Source: Tunturibacter empetritectus (GTDB taxonomy: Bacteria > Acidobacteriota > Terriglobia > Terriglobales > Acidobacteriaceae). Taken from it: a DNA stretch of 64,000 bases. The stretch is taken from the NCBI RefSeq assembly GCF_040358985.1, contig NZ_CP132932.1, positions 4,216,001-4,280,000 on the forward strand. The letters run 5' to 3'. Shown in pieces: positions 7,090 through 16,263 of the stretch; the stretch's first letter is position 1, and each line of letters begins with the position of its first letter. The notes under the pieces were generated by a model that worked only from the letters and a program-made list of their open reading frames with translations, was not told the DNA's origin and did not search any database. A program made the translations under genes and the position numbers.

Positions 7090-8439
7090 CTAGTTGTTGC
7101 CAGGGAGGCCTTCGGCCACGAGTTGGGTGGTGTCGAGGAGGGTGAGGAGGATGCGGCGGAGGGCGGTCTCGCGGCCGGTGGGGTCGTACCACTCCTGGAG
7201 GGTGTGGATGCCTCCGCCGATGCCGCCGCTGCCGAGGGCGAGGGCGGGGATGCCGCGGGAGAGGGGGATGTTGGCGTCGGTGGAGCCGAGGCGGAGCTCG
7301 GTGCGGAGGGAGAGATGGCGGTCGACGGCGCGGAGGGTGTGGAGGAGGGGGGAGTCGTCGGGGAGGGTGGCGGCGGGACGGTTTCCTATGGTCTCGATGT
7401 GAAGCTTTAGTGGTGTGGTGGTGGTGGATTGTGCGGTGACGATGTCGTCGAAGATCTGGTGGATGCGGGAGGCGGTGGAGGTGAGCAGGGTGGAGTCGGT
7501 GGAGCGGAGATCGAGGAGGGCGGAGGCGGACTCGGGGATGGAGTTGATGGAGGTGCCGCCGGAGATGTGGCCGACGTTGAGGGTGGTGAGGGGGTCGGTG
7601 GGGAGGTGGAGGGCGGCGATCTCGGTGAGTGCTTTGCTGAGGACGAGGATTGGGTTTGGGGTGCCTGCGTCGGCCCAGGAGTGACCGCCGGGGCCGGTGA
7701 TGGTGACGCGGAAGCGGAGGCTGCCGAGGGCTTGGTTGATGGCGGCGGCGGTTCCTCCGCCTTCGAGGATGAGGGCGGCGGCGATGCTGGTGCGATAGGG
7801 GCCGCGCTCGAAGAGGTGACGCATGCCGCGGAGGTCGCCTTCGCCCTCTTCACCTACGTTGGCGGCGAAGAGGATGGGGATGGGTGGCGTGATGTTGGCG
7901 AAGCGAAGGGCTGCGGCGATGGCGAGGAGGGCGGTGAGGCCGGCGGCGTTGTCGCAGATGCCGGGGGCGGCGATGCGGGGTGAGTCTTTTTCTTCGGTGA
8001 GGTCGATGGGGGTGTTGGGGGGGAAGACGGTGTCGAGGTGGGCGGAGAGGAGGATGCAGGGTTGGAGTTGGCTGCTGTCTGGCGATGAGGGTTTGTCTAC
8101 GGTGCCGTGGTCAGGGAGAGTGTCAGCGGCTTCGATCGAGGTGTCGTTATTTAGAGCAGGAGAGGATGCTGCTTCGGGTTGGAGTTCGGCGAGGGCGTTG
8201 CCGGCGTCGTCGAGGTGGAGGTTGGTGAGGCCGAGGTGGTGGAAGCGCTCGAGGAACCAGGCGGCTCGGGCGGATTCGCCGAAGGGTGGGGCGGGGATGC
8301 GGACGAGCTCGAGCTGCCACTGGCGCAGTTGGGGTTGGTGGAGGTGCAGCCAGTGAAAGGCGCGGTGGACGGCGGTGAGGGTGGCAAGGCGAGAGATGCG
8401 GCGCTGGGCGTTCGCCGTCGATGCGGCTGTGGCTGGCAT
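7090..8439 (-). CDS. M20/M28-like zinc peptidase (M20 family metallopeptidase)
   Basis: Dinuclear zinc exo-hydrolase, 449 residues, start ATG at 8439 overlapping the truA stop by one base (TGATG), so the two are translated together. Zinc and catalytic residues are all visible in order: ILLSAHLDTVFPP (His, catalytic Asp), GICDNAAGL (bridging Asp), FAANVGEEGEGD (catalytic Glu and zinc Glu), GSTDANIPLS (Asp) and GIHTLQEWYDP (last His). The spacing matches M20 aminopeptidases of the PepT/peptidase-V type. The N-terminus carries a longer-than-usual helical extension of about 60 residues, and a Ser/Asp-rich insertion lies before the first zinc motif. No signal peptide; cytoplasmic. Specificity cannot be read. 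Confidence 0.88.
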   Translation of the reverse strand: MPATAASTANAQRRISRLATLTAVHRAFHWLHLHQPQLRQWQLELVRIPAPPFGESARAAWFLERFHHLGLTNLHLDDAGNALAELQPEAASSPALNNDTSIEAADTLPDHGTVDKPSSPDSSQLQPCILLSAHLDTVFPPNTPIDLTEEKDSPRIAAPGICDNAAGLTALLAIAAALRFANITPPIPILFAANVGEEGEGDLRGMRHLFERGPYRTSIAAALILEGGGTAAAINQALGSLRFRVTITGPGGHSWADAGTPNPILVLSKALTEIAALHLPTDPLTTLNVGHISGGTSINSIPESASALLDLRSTDSTLLTSTASRIHQIFDDIVTAQSTTTTPLKLHIETIGNRPAATLPDDSPLLHTLRAVDRHLSLRTELRLGSTDANIPLSRGIPALALGSGGIGGGIHTLQEWYDPTGRETALRRILLTLLDTTQLVAEGLPGNN

Positions 8440-9302
8440 CAGGAGTTGGCCTCGGCTTCGGTATGCGTGATCTCGGCGTCTGTATATAAGACCTCGACGA
8501 GGAAGAGGCCGCGGGCGGGGGCGGTGGGGCCGGCGGCGGAGCGGTTGCGGGCGGCGAGGATCTTTGGAATGGCGTCGGGGGGGAGGCGGTTGGCGGCTGC
8601 TTCGACGAAGGTGCCGACGAGGTTGCGGACCATATGGTGTAGGAAGCCTGAGCCGGTGATTCGGTAGATGAGGAGGTCCTCTTGTTGGTGCCAAGCGGAG
8701 TGGAAGATGGTGCGGGTGTTGTCGGTTGGGATGGGAGAAGGTGTGCTGTCAGTCGTTGGCGTGACTGCGGCTTCTTCTAATGATCTGGTGCGGGTGGTGA
8801 GGTCTGGGTCGGCGGCGGCGAAGGAGGTGAAGTCGTGGGTGCCGAGGATGTGGATGGCAGCTTGTTGCAGGGCGGCGAGCTCGAGGGGAAGGCGGCAGGC
8901 CCAGACGTAGGGGGCAAGCATGGGGGAGCAGATGCGGTCTTCGTCGTCGCACGAGGGGAGGATGCGGTACTCGTAGGTTTTGCGGCGGGCGCTGTGGCGG
9001 GCGTGGAAATCTTCGGAGACGGCTTCGATGGCGAGGATGCGGATGCTGGGTGGGAGGGCTCGGTTGAGGGCGCGATGGAGGTTGGCGGCGGGGATGGGGA
9101 CGGAGAGCGAGAAGGTGGCAACCTGGCCGAGGGCGTGGACTCCGGTGTCGGTGCGGCCGGAGCCCTGGGGGAGGACGGTTTCGCCGGTGACGCGATGGAT
9201 GGCCTGGGCGAGGGTTCCCTGAACGGTGGGGAGAGAGGGCTGGATCTGCCAGCCGTTGTAGGGGGTTCCGTCGTAGGTGAGGATGGTCTTCCAGTGCGGC
9301 AT
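8439..9302 (-). CDS. truA: tRNA pseudouridine(38-40) synthase TruA
   Basis: Isomerises uridines 38-40 in the anticodon arm of tRNAs. 287 residues, a normal length. The catalytic Asp is D52 in GSGRTDTGVHALGQ; the N-terminal LTYDGTPYNGWQIQP and the later TGSGFLHHMVRNLVGT (substrate-binding strand) are diagnostic. A Thr/Ser/Pro-rich insert (about residues 183-200) precedes IFHSAWHQQED and is longer than in E. coli. First gene of a two-gene unit with the M20 peptidase, overlapping by one base. Identification is firm. Confidence 0.96.
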   Translation of the reverse strand: MPHWKTILTYDGTPYNGWQIQPSLPTVQGTLAQAIHRVTGETVLPQGSGRTDTGVHALGQVATFSLSVPIPAANLHRALNRALPPSIRILAIEAVSEDFHARHSARRKTYEYRILPSCDDEDRICSPMLAPYVWACRLPLELAALQQAAIHILGTHDFTSFAAADPDLTTRTRSLEEAAVTPTTDSTPSPIPTDNTRTIFHSAWHQQEDLLIYRITGSGFLHHMVRNLVGTFVEAAANRLPPDAIPKILAARNRSAAGPTAPARGLFLVEVLYTDAEITHTEAEANS

Positions 9303-9777
9303 GGGCTGCTTTGGACGGTATCACGGTTGGGAGGGATGAAGTAGAGGACGCGGGCGAGAGCAGCTGTTGGTAAGGGCAGGGGGTTGATATACTTACCGTA
9401 TCGTATCCAGATACTCACTTTTGGGAATGTAGTTTTACTGAAGATGTTGGGAACGAAGCGGGCGATGAGTGCGTATCTGTGCTGGAACCCCGACAACGTT
9501 GATGGTTAGAGCGGTGTTTGGGTTAGCAGGATTTTTCCTAGTGTCGTGGCATAGGTGCCTTCGCATGTCTGTGGCTGTCATTTAAGAGTCGTTGGGAAGG
9601 TGCTGCGCGTCTGAATAAGAATTGCAAAATCTGGTTGTGAGGCTGAACCCCTCGTGTGGTTGAGCGGGGTTGGGAGAGCTGTTGAGTCACCGGGAGTTCG
9701 GTGAAGTTGATTATTCCGGTGTAGGGCGTTGCCGGTAGAGCGTCGAGAAGCTTCAGGAAAGAGTTGGAGAGCGAATC
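9303..9777. other. Intergenic region of 475 bp between divergent truA and tolC genes
   Basis: Holds the control regions of two divergent units and no convincing ORF. At 9389-9418 two near-identical octamers, ATACTTAC and ATACTCAC, lie 22 bp apart (two helical turns), with GTATCCAGATAC, a perfect 5-bp dyad, between and over them. This looks like a regulator site and is closer to truA (90-115 bp) than to tolC (about 360 bp). Nothing else recognisable. Confidence 0.45.
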
Positions 9778-11925
9778 GTGAGATTAAAGGATATGCAGGG
9801 GGCGGCGAGCATTGCACTGCTGCTGATGAGTCTGTGCACACAGCCGAGCTTGGGGCAGGAGCAGACGCAGTCGAACCCAACCAGTGCGACCAGGCCGGCA
9901 GCGCCGCAAGCGGTGGCCAACGACACGACGGGACAGGCGGGATTGCCGCAGGCTCCTGATCCGAAGCCGACCGAGCCGTTGTTTTTGCGCGATACGAGCC
10001 GCGACTATACGAAGCCGAAGAGCCATATCTGGAATCCGATCGCTCCGTATACTGCGATTCAGGTTCCGACCTTCCAGATGGGGAACACGACGCTGGGAAG
10101 TTTGCTGAAGGATGGGAAGATCTATCTGAGCCTGGCGGATGCGGTGACGCTGGCTCTGCAGAATAACTACGATATTGCGATCTCGCGGATCAATCTTGAT
10201 ATTGCGGATACAGATCTGCTGCGGGCACGAGCGGGATCTTCACTGCGCGGCGTTTCGACGGGTCTGCTGACGAATACGATTGGCGGAACGACGACGACGA
10301 TTACGACGGGCGGCGGACCGGGAGCGACGTCGCAGGGCGTGGGCGGCGGCGGTACCGGTGTCGGTGGAATCGTTGTGAGCACGAACGGCGGCGGGCCGGT
10401 TCCGGAGAATCTGGATCCGGTGCTGACGGGGCAGCTGGAGTATGAGGCGTCAACGCAGCCGCAGTTGAATACGCTGTTCAGCGGTGGGTTGTCGGTGTTG
10501 ACGACGGATACGGCGACTTACAACTTCGGCTATGCGCAGGGATTTCTTACCGGCACGCAGTTGACGGTGGGGTTCAACAATACGCGCGTGACGACGGATA
10601 ATCCTTTCAGCAACTACAGCCCTTCGTTGACGACGAGTTTCAAAGCGACGGCGACGCAGCACCTGCTGCAGGGTTTTGGCTGGGGCGTGAATGGCCGGTT
10701 TATCCTGCAGGCCAAGAACGACCGGCGGATTACGGACTCGGCGTTTCGTCAGCAGCTTCTCTACACGGTAAATCAGGTGGAGAACATCTACTGGGCTTTG
10801 GTGAGCGCGTATGAAGATGAGCAGGCGAAGGAGCGTCAACTGACGCAGTCGTCGCAACTGACCTCGGACAACCGGAAGCAGTTGGAGATTGGCACGCTGG
10901 CGCCGCTGGATGTGGTGAACTCAGACAGCGCGGTGGCGAGCGACAAGCAGGCGCTGGTGGCGTCGAAGACGAACCTTGAGTATCAGCAGCTGCTGATGAA
11001 GCAGGCGATTTTGCGGAATCTTAACGATCCGCAGATGTCGCAGGCTCCGGTGATTCCGACTGACCGGGTGGCGCTGGATCGATTGCCTGAGGAGGATCTG
11101 CAGGTCGAGGATCTGGTGAAGCAGGCGTATGCGAACAACCCGCAGATTGAGCAGGCGGTGTTGAATATGAAGAATAACGAGATCACGATCAAGGCGTTCA
11201 AGAATGGATTGCTGCCGATTGTCGATGCGTATGCGTTCTATGGCGGGAGCGCTCTGGGTGGTGCTCAGAACCCGAATGCCGTCAACTTCAACTCCACTGC
11301 TCCTCCGCCCAATAACAAGTATCCTCCTGGAACGTTTCCTTCGGTTGGGTATGGCGATGTGTTTCAGAACACGTTCAACAACAACGCTCCGGATAAGGGT
11401 GTTGGCGTGAACATGACGATTCCGCTGCGGAACCGGCAGGCGCAGGCGGATCAGGCGCGGTCGCAGATGGAGTACCGGCAGTCGCAGATGCGGTTGCAGC
11501 AGCTTTACACGCTGATTCGGATTCAGGTGACGAACCAGCAGTATGCGTTGACCAACGACCGGGCGCAGGTGCAGGCGGCGCAGGCGGCGAGAGACTTCGC
11601 GGCGCAGAGCCTGGATGCGGAACAGAAGAAGTATAAGCTGGGAGCATCGACCACTGCGAATGTGCTGCAGCAGGGCAGAAATCTGGCGACGGGGGAGAAC
11701 AACCTGATCTCCGCTACGGCAGCGTATGCGAGAGACCGGGCGCAACTGTTCCAGCTTCTGGCGAACACTCTGGATCGTTATGGGATCAGTATCGAAGCTG
11801 CGGCGCAGGCGGTTGGAGGCGCGGGAATGCCGACGCCGGTGATTCCTGGGCTGACGGCTCCGAAGGCTCCTGAGCCGCCGAAGCCGATTGATGTAAATCC
11901 TGGTGCTGCTCCGCCGCAGCAGTAG
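9778..11925 (+). CDS. TolC-family outer-membrane efflux protein
   Basis: Outer-membrane channel subunit for efflux or type I export, 715 residues. The start is GTG at 9778 with GGAGA about seven bases upstream; a signal peptide follows (IALLLMSLCTQPSLGQ). Two OEP repeats are visible: the first begins with YLSLADAVTLALQNNYDIAISRINLDIAD (two blocks, about residues 118-146) and the second with EDLVKQAYANNPQIEQAV (near 440); long Gln/Ala-rich coiled-coil helices end each repeat. A Gly/Thr-rich insertion (about 160-210) and a Pro-rich tail are typical of large TolC homologues in Acidobacteriota. No RND or ABC pump gene is adjacent, so it is an orphan that must pair with pumps elsewhere. A terminator follows. 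Confidence 0.92.
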   Translation: MRLKDMQGAASIALLLMSLCTQPSLGQEQTQSNPTSATRPAAPQAVANDTTGQAGLPQAPDPKPTEPLFLRDTSRDYTKPKSHIWNPIAPYTAIQVPTFQMGNTTLGSLLKDGKIYLSLADAVTLALQNNYDIAISRINLDIADTDLLRARAGSSLRGVSTGLLTNTIGGTTTTITTGGGPGATSQGVGGGGTGVGGIVVSTNGGGPVPENLDPVLTGQLEYEASTQPQLNTLFSGGLSVLTTDTATYNFGYAQGFLTGTQLTVGFNNTRVTTDNPFSNYSPSLTTSFKATATQHLLQGFGWGVNGRFILQAKNDRRITDSAFRQQLLYTVNQVENIYWALVSAYEDEQAKERQLTQSSQLTSDNRKQLEIGTLAPLDVVNSDSAVASDKQALVASKTNLEYQQLLMKQAILRNLNDPQMSQAPVIPTDRVALDRLPEEDLQVEDLVKQAYANNPQIEQAVLNMKNNEITIKAFKNGLLPIVDAYAFYGGSALGGAQNPNAVNFNSTAPPPNNKYPPGTFPSVGYGDVFQNTFNNNAPDKGVGVNMTIPLRNRQAQADQARSQMEYRQSQMRLQQLYTLIRIQVTNQQYALTNDRAQVQAAQAARDFAAQSLDAEQKKYKLGASTTANVLQQGRNLATGENNLISATAAYARDRAQLFQLLANTLDRYGISIEAAAQAVGGAGMPTPVIPGLTAPKAPEPPKPIDVNPGAAPPQQ

Positions 11926-12411
11926 CAAGGGATGATTTGATGGAGGGCTCGGGCTTTGGCTCGGGCCCTTTTTGTTTTTGAGTGGGTGCAAGACTGCTAC
12001 AAAGCAGGCTTTCAGGGCGGCGAACATTGTGCTTTCCCACCCATCGCAGAGAACGCGATGGATGGGGCACCCGGCTGTTTGCGAGTGCGAGCGGCGGATT
12101 CGTCCGCTTCGCTGCGGAATAAAAACAAAAGAGCAGGCAACGGCAAAGGCAAACGCAACGGGCAAGGCAAAGGCAAATGAGGGGGTTCTTCGCTGCGCTC
12201 AGAATGACGGGCTCTGTTCGTGATCGTGATGACGAGCAACCCCTTTGGTCGAGATGACGGTGCTTTTTTGGGTGATGAGAGGCTAAAGCGGATTTGCTAT
12301 TGGTGCGTAGGAAGACAACCGCAGATTCCCTTCGGGAATGACAAACCAAAGGTTCGGAATGACGAACAAGGTATGAGGTTGGGGACCGCGTTTGAACTAG
12401 ACTGGAGGTCT
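11926..12411. other. Intergenic region of 486 bp with terminator, simple repeat and dispersed fragments
   Basis: After the tolC terminator the region is non-coding and patchwork. 12126-12180 is a purine-rich simple repeat built from GGCAAA/GGCAAC units. 12187-12210 (TTCTTCGCTGCGCTCAGAATGAC) and 12317-12366, with the hairpin ATTCCCTTCGGGAAT followed by GACAAACC and GGAATGACGAAC, are short dispersed fragments seen in intergenic DNA of this bacterial group. The open frame running in from 12220 into the next gene is not believed to be translated before 12412. Confidence 0.5.
11944..11979 (+). terminator. Intrinsic terminator after tolC
   Basis: Stem AGGGC (11944-11948) with GCCCT (11965-11969), inner stem GGGC/GCTC closed by a TTTG loop, followed by a run of T interrupted by one G (TTTTTGTTTTTG). 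It lies 18 bp after the stop codon. Confidence 0.8.
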
Positions 12412-14634
12412 ATGAGTCATAAAGCGGCGAGTAACGATCCGACTGTGAGCAACGAACCGGTGGCGAGTGAGGAAGCGGCGGGGATTCACGCGCAGGGTGA
12501 TGGGCACTTGAACTCTTTGGCGAGTGCGGCTTCGGCTTATCTGCGGTCGGCGATGCATCAGCCGGTGGAGTGGCAGGAGTGGGGCGAGGCGGCGTTCGAG
12601 AAGGCGAAGGTAGAGGATAAGCCGATCCTGCTGGATATCGGCGCGGTGTGGTGCCACTGGTGTCATGTGATGGATCGGGAGTCGTATGAGAGTGCGGCTA
12701 CGGCGAAGATCATCAACGACCACTTTGTTGCGGTGAAGGTGGATCGGGATGAGCGGCCGGATGTGGATACGCGGTACCAGGCGGCGGTGTCTGCGATCAG
12801 CGGGCAGGGTGGTTGGCCGTTGACTGCGTTTCTGACTCCGGAGGGGAAGCCTTACTTTGGGGGGACTTATTTTCCGCCGGCGGATCAGCATGGACGGCCG
12901 GGGTTTCAGCGGGTGCTGCTGACGATGGCGGAGGCGTTTCAGAATCGGCGGGATGAGGTAAATGAGTCGGCTGGAAGCGTGATGGCGGCGATTGAGCATA
13001 ACGAATCGTTTATGGGGAGGGCAGGGAATCCGGGGCCGGAGCTGGTGGCGAAGCTGGTGGGGTCGGCGCTGAAGCAGTTTGATTCGCGGTCGGGCGGGTT
13101 TGGGTCACAGCCGAAGTTTCCTCACTCGGGGGCGATCGATCTGCTGCTGGATGTGGCGTCGCGCGTGTCGGCCGGCGGGATGGAGAATGTGAGCGAGGCG
13201 GCGAAGACTGCGGCGATGGTGACGCTGCAGAAGATGTCGAGGGGTGGGATCTATGACCATCTGGCGGGGGGATTTCATCGCTACTCGGTGGATGAGCGGT
13301 GGGTGGTGCCGCACTTCGAGAAGATGTCGTATGACAACAGCGAGCTGCTGAAAAACTATGTGCATGCGTTCCAGACGTTTGTGGAGCCGGAGGCGGCACG
13401 GGTGGCGCGGGAGATGATTGGGTGGATCGACGAGTGGCTGAGCGACCGGGAGCGCGGCGGGTTTTATGCTTCGCAGGATGCGGACTTTTCGCTCGAGGAT
13501 GACGGCGACTACTTTACGTGGACGCGCGATGAGGCCGCTGAGGCGCTGACTGCTGAGGAACTGGCAGTGGCGAGCGCTTACTACGATATTGGCGAGATCG
13601 GCGATATGCACCACAACCCGGCGAAGAATGTTCTGCATGTTCGAGGGACGCTGGAGGGTGTGGCAAAGGCGAATGGGATTACGGTGGAGGTCGCGAAGGA
13701 GCGGCTGGCTGCTGCCAAGGAGAAGCTGTATGCGGCGCGGCTGAGGCGGCCTACTCCTTATGTGGATAAGACGATCTATGTGGGCTGGAATGGGATGATG
13801 ATCTCGGCGTACCTGGAGGCGGGGCGGGTGCTGGATATGCCGGAGGTGCGGGCGTTTGCGCTGAAGTCTCTGGACCGGGTGCTGGCGGAGGCGTGGGAGG
13901 CCAAGGCTGGCGTGGCGCATGTGGTCGCTTATGGCGAACAAGGCGGGAAGGGAGTGCGGGTGGCTGGGGTGCTTGAGGACTATGTGTTCCTGGGGCATGC
14001 AGCGCTGGATGCGTGGGAGCTAACCGGGGAGATGCGATACTACACGGCTGCAATGGCAATTATGGAGAGTGCGGTGATGAAGTTTTATGACCCGGTTGGG
14101 TGCGCGTTCTTCGATACTGAGAGTGTTGCGGAGGGTGAGACTCGGCTGGGGGCGCTGGTGACGCGGAGGAAGCCGTTGCAGGACTCGCCTACACCTGCGG
14201 GGAACTCTGTTGGAGCGGCGTTGCTGTTGCGGCTGGAAGCGTTGAATGGGCGGGAAGACTATGCAGTGAAGGCATTGGAGACGCTGGAGACGTTTGCCGG
14301 GGTGGTGGAGCACTTTGGGCTGTATGCCGCTAGCTATGGGCTGGCGTTGCAGAGGATGGTCTTGAGGTCGGTGGAGATCTGCGTGATTGGGGACGATGCC
14401 GCGGCGAGGAGGCTTGAGGCGGTGGCGTTGGCTCGGTATGCGGTGAATAAGAGCGTGATTCGGCTGCGGCGGGATCAGCTGGGGGCGCTGCCTCCGGCGC
14501 TGGCGGAGACGCTGCCGCATCTGCCGGGGCTTGAGGGGGAGGGGAGCTTTGCGGTGGTTTGCAGCGGCAAGGGGTGTTTGCCGCCGGTTGCTACCGCGGA
14601 TGAGTTGATTGAGGCTATGAATAAGGCTTTGTGA
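12412..14634 (+). CDS. DUF255/YyaL-family protein: thioredoxin-like domain plus glycosidase-like alpha-toroid
   Basis: 740 residues from ATG at 12412, chosen because GGAGG is four bases upstream and family homology begins soon after (NSLASAASAYLRSAMHQPV). The N-terminal thioredoxin-fold domain carries AVWCHWCHVMDRESYE with the CxxC at residues 81-84, then INDHFVAVKVDRDERPDVD. The remainder (from about 170) resembles the N-acylglucosamine-2-epimerase/cellobiose-epimerase-like barrel: GGFGSQPKFPHSGAIDLLL, GGIYDHLAGGFHRYSVDERW and VPHFEKMSYDNSELL are diagnostic of the YyaL/SSP411 family. Cytoplasmic; biochemical function not established for the family. Stands alone with its own upstream region. 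Confidence 0.93.
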   Translation: MSHKAASNDPTVSNEPVASEEAAGIHAQGDGHLNSLASAASAYLRSAMHQPVEWQEWGEAAFEKAKVEDKPILLDIGAVWCHWCHVMDRESYESAATAKIINDHFVAVKVDRDERPDVDTRYQAAVSAISGQGGWPLTAFLTPEGKPYFGGTYFPPADQHGRPGFQRVLLTMAEAFQNRRDEVNESAGSVMAAIEHNESFMGRAGNPGPELVAKLVGSALKQFDSRSGGFGSQPKFPHSGAIDLLLDVASRVSAGGMENVSEAAKTAAMVTLQKMSRGGIYDHLAGGFHRYSVDERWVVPHFEKMSYDNSELLKNYVHAFQTFVEPEAARVAREMIGWIDEWLSDRERGGFYASQDADFSLEDDGDYFTWTRDEAAEALTAEELAVASAYYDIGEIGDMHHNPAKNVLHVRGTLEGVAKANGITVEVAKERLAAAKEKLYAARLRRPTPYVDKTIYVGWNGMMISAYLEAGRVLDMPEVRAFALKSLDRVLAEAWEAKAGVAHVVAYGEQGGKGVRVAGVLEDYVFLGHAALDAWELTGEMRYYTAAMAIMESAVMKFYDPVGCAFFDTESVAEGETRLGALVTRRKPLQDSPTPAGNSVGAALLLRLEALNGREDYAVKALETLETFAGVVEHFGLYAASYGLALQRMVLRSVEICVIGDDAAARRLEAVALARYAVNKSVIRLRRDQLGALPPALAETLPHLPGLEGEGSFAVVCSGKGCLPPVATADELIEAMNKAL

Positions 14635-14647
14635 GGGTGTAAGGGTT

Positions 14648-14730
14648 GTCCTGCCGGACGGGCTCGCTGCGCGCGAGGCGGTCACTTCGTGACTTGTATA
14701 CCGCTTCGCGTGATTCTTCCGTCGGTCGGA
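14648..14730 (+). repeat. Structured dispersed repeat, copy A
   Basis: Begins GTCCTGCCGGACGGGC, contains CTCGC-TGCGC-GCGAG and GTCAC-TTC-GTGAC hairpins, then TGTATACC, and ends near TCGGTCGGA. Related copies: 16150-16232 (+), 16245-16343 (-) and 22958-23054 (+). It lies 13 bp after the stop of the DUF255 gene. Confidence 0.75.
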
Positions 14731-14738
14731 TTGATTTG

Positions 14739-15671
14739 CTAGCTACCTATTAGAGGCTGCTGTAAGGGTGGGCCTGTTGGGTTTGGCGCTCGGAGGATGA
14801 GCATGTTCGCGGGATCGTTGCCTAGCGGGATGCCTTCCTTTTCGAAGGTGAGGATGATGCGGCGGCGCAGTTCGCGGAGGACGGCATCTCTCTGGTTGGC
14901 GCGGACACGGAGCTGGATGGGATAGGTGACCTCGCGGCCGTTGATCTTGTCGACACCGAGGACGACCGGATCGGCGATGGCAATGTCTTTGAAGGCTGAG
15001 TCCTGGCGAACCTGCTCGGCCAGGGCTGTGAGGACGGCGATGACTTTGTCGGGATTGGCGCTGGCGTCCACACTGACGGGAAGGGTGGCGACGGCGTAGT
15101 CGCGGGAGAAGTTGGCGACATTGGCGATCTGGCTGTTGGGGATGATGTAGAGGGTGCCGTCGGCGTCGCGGACGCGGGTGCTGCGCAGGGAGAGATCTTC
15201 GACGGTGCCCTTGAGTCCGGCGAGAGCGACGACTTCGCCTACGTTGTACTGGTCCTCGATGAGGATGAAGATCCCGGTGAGCATGTCCTTGAAGATGGAT
15301 TGCGCGCCGAGGCCGATGCCGACACCAACGATGCCTGCGGAGGCGAGGATGGGCTGGTAGGGGATGTCGAAGATGTTGAGCAGCTGCAGGAAGGCGATGA
15401 AGCCGAGGACGCCGTAGGAGGTGGCACGCACGATGGAGGCGATGGTGCGGAGCTGGGCGGCGCGGTGGAAGTTGCCCACCTGGTGGTCGGCGCGGGTACG
15501 CATCTTTTTGACGAAGAGGAGAACGACGCGCTGGAGGATGAAGAGGACCAGGAGGACGACGATGATCTTGGGCAGCTTGTTCTGCAGGAAGAGGATGATG
15601 TCCTGATGCCAGTCGCGTTCGATGACCTGGAGGATTCGCTCGTCTTGCGGGGGAACTACCAGAAGGAGCAT
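14739..15671 (-). CDS. MscS-family mechanosensitive ion channel
   Basis: Inner-membrane channel of the small-conductance mechanosensitive type, 310 residues. One N-terminal helix (KIIVVLLVLFILQRVVLLFV), a second (ATSYGVLGFIAFLQLLNIF) and the pore-lining TM3 with the Gly/Ala pattern SAGIVGVGIGLGAQSIFKDM (about 115-135) precede the beta domain (IEDQYNVGEVVALAGLKGTV, YIIPNSQIANVANFSRDYA) and the alpha/beta C-terminal domain. Opens under membrane tension to release solutes in osmotic downshock. Stands alone, convergent with the DUF255 gene and divergent from the small secreted protein at 15788. Confidence 0.93.
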   Translation of the reverse strand: MLLLVVPPQDERILQVIERDWHQDIILFLQNKLPKIIVVLLVLFILQRVVLLFVKKMRTRADHQVGNFHRAAQLRTIASIVRATSYGVLGFIAFLQLLNIFDIPYQPILASAGIVGVGIGLGAQSIFKDMLTGIFILIEDQYNVGEVVALAGLKGTVEDLSLRSTRVRDADGTLYIIPNSQIANVANFSRDYAVATLPVSVDASANPDKVIAVLTALAEQVRQDSAFKDIAIADPVVLGVDKINGREVTYPIQLRVRANQRDAVLRELRRRIILTFEKEGIPLGNDPANMLILRAPNPTGPPLQQPLIGS

Positions 15672-15787
15672 GATTACGGCGTCTCGCTTTCGAAAAAGAA
15701 TACTGTGAACAGAATGCGTCAGGTGTTTGTAAGATGCAATTCAGGCAGGGGATGTGGGGTGGCGACGGGACGTGATGGGAGGGTGCT

Positions 15788-16150
15788 ATGCGGATGCTTC
15801 GAGTGGCGATGATGGGGGTGGCGTTGATGATGGGCGTGTCGGGACGGGTGAGCGGGGGAGAGCCGAAGCAGTTTACACCGCCGCCACAGCGCTTCCCGGG
15901 ACAGGGGCATCAGCCGGACGATATGAGTCCGAATATGGATTCGCGTCGTGCGGAGCAGCAGGAGGAGGTTAGGAGCACGGAGCGGCAGAAGCGGTTGGTG
16001 GCGGATACGGATAAACTGCTGGCGCTGGCGACGGATCTAAAGCAGCAGGTGGATAAGACGAATAAGAATATTCTGTCGGTTGATGTGATCAAGAAGGCGG
16101 ATGAGATTGAGAAGCTGGCCCATAGCGTGAAGGAGCGGATGAAGGGCTAG
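15788..16150 (+). CDS. Small secreted coiled-coil protein, unknown function
   Basis: 120 residues. Start ATG at 15788 with GGAGG six bases upstream. Signal peptide MRMLRVAMMGVALMMGVSG, then a Pro/Gln/Asp-rich stretch (about 25-52) and a charged heptad-like helix from about 58 to the end (VADTDKLLALATDLKQQVDK, then KADEIEKLAHSVKERMK). No Cys or lipobox, so it should be soluble in the periplasm. I do not recognise a family; similar short helical exported proteins are common in Acidobacteriota. Its stop codon TAG shares its G with the first base of repeat copy B, which suggests that the repeat once landed at or trimmed the 3' end. Confidence 0.75.
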   Translation: MRMLRVAMMGVALMMGVSGRVSGGEPKQFTPPPQRFPGQGHQPDDMSPNMDSRRAEQQEEVRSTERQKRLVADTDKLLALATDLKQQVDKTNKNILSVDVIKKADEIEKLAHSVKERMKG

Positions 16151-16232
16151 TCCTGCCGGACGGGCCCACTGCGCGTGGGGCGGGCGTTCACACGCCTTTT
16201 TAAAGCTTCGCGTGGTCCTCCCGTTGGTCGGA
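16150..16232 (+). repeat. Structured dispersed repeat, copy B
   Basis: Starts GTCCTGCCGGACGGGC at the stop codon of the small secreted protein. Second hairpin CCCAC-TGCGC-GTGGG and third GGCGT-TCAC-ACGCC differ in sequence from the other copies but keep pairing. Ends CCTCCCGTTGGTCGGA. Confidence 0.75.
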
Positions 16233-16263
16233 AGAGAAGTCGATTCTGACCAACGGGAGGACC
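16214..16263. terminator. Perfect 16-bp inverted repeat between convergent genes, possible bidirectional terminator
   Basis: GGTCCTCCCGTTGGTC (16214-16229) is exactly inverted at 16248-16263 with an 18-nt loop. It is formed by the facing ends of repeat copies B and C. There is no T-run, so termination by intrinsic means is uncertain. Confidence 0.4.

Noticed and set aside
8440..8694. Open frame extending the M20 peptidase upstream over the truA end
   Set aside because: Overlaps conserved truA coding sequence; the TGATG junction at 8437-8441 explains the start.
12126..12180. GGCAAA/GGCAAC repeats considered as a CRISPR or VNTR locus
   Set aside because: Units are irregular 5-7-mers without spacers; simple low-complexity DNA.
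12220..12411. Open frame extending the DUF255 protein upstream by 64 codons
   Set aside because: The added part covers dispersed repeats and has no homology; ATG at 12412 has a good ribosome binding site.
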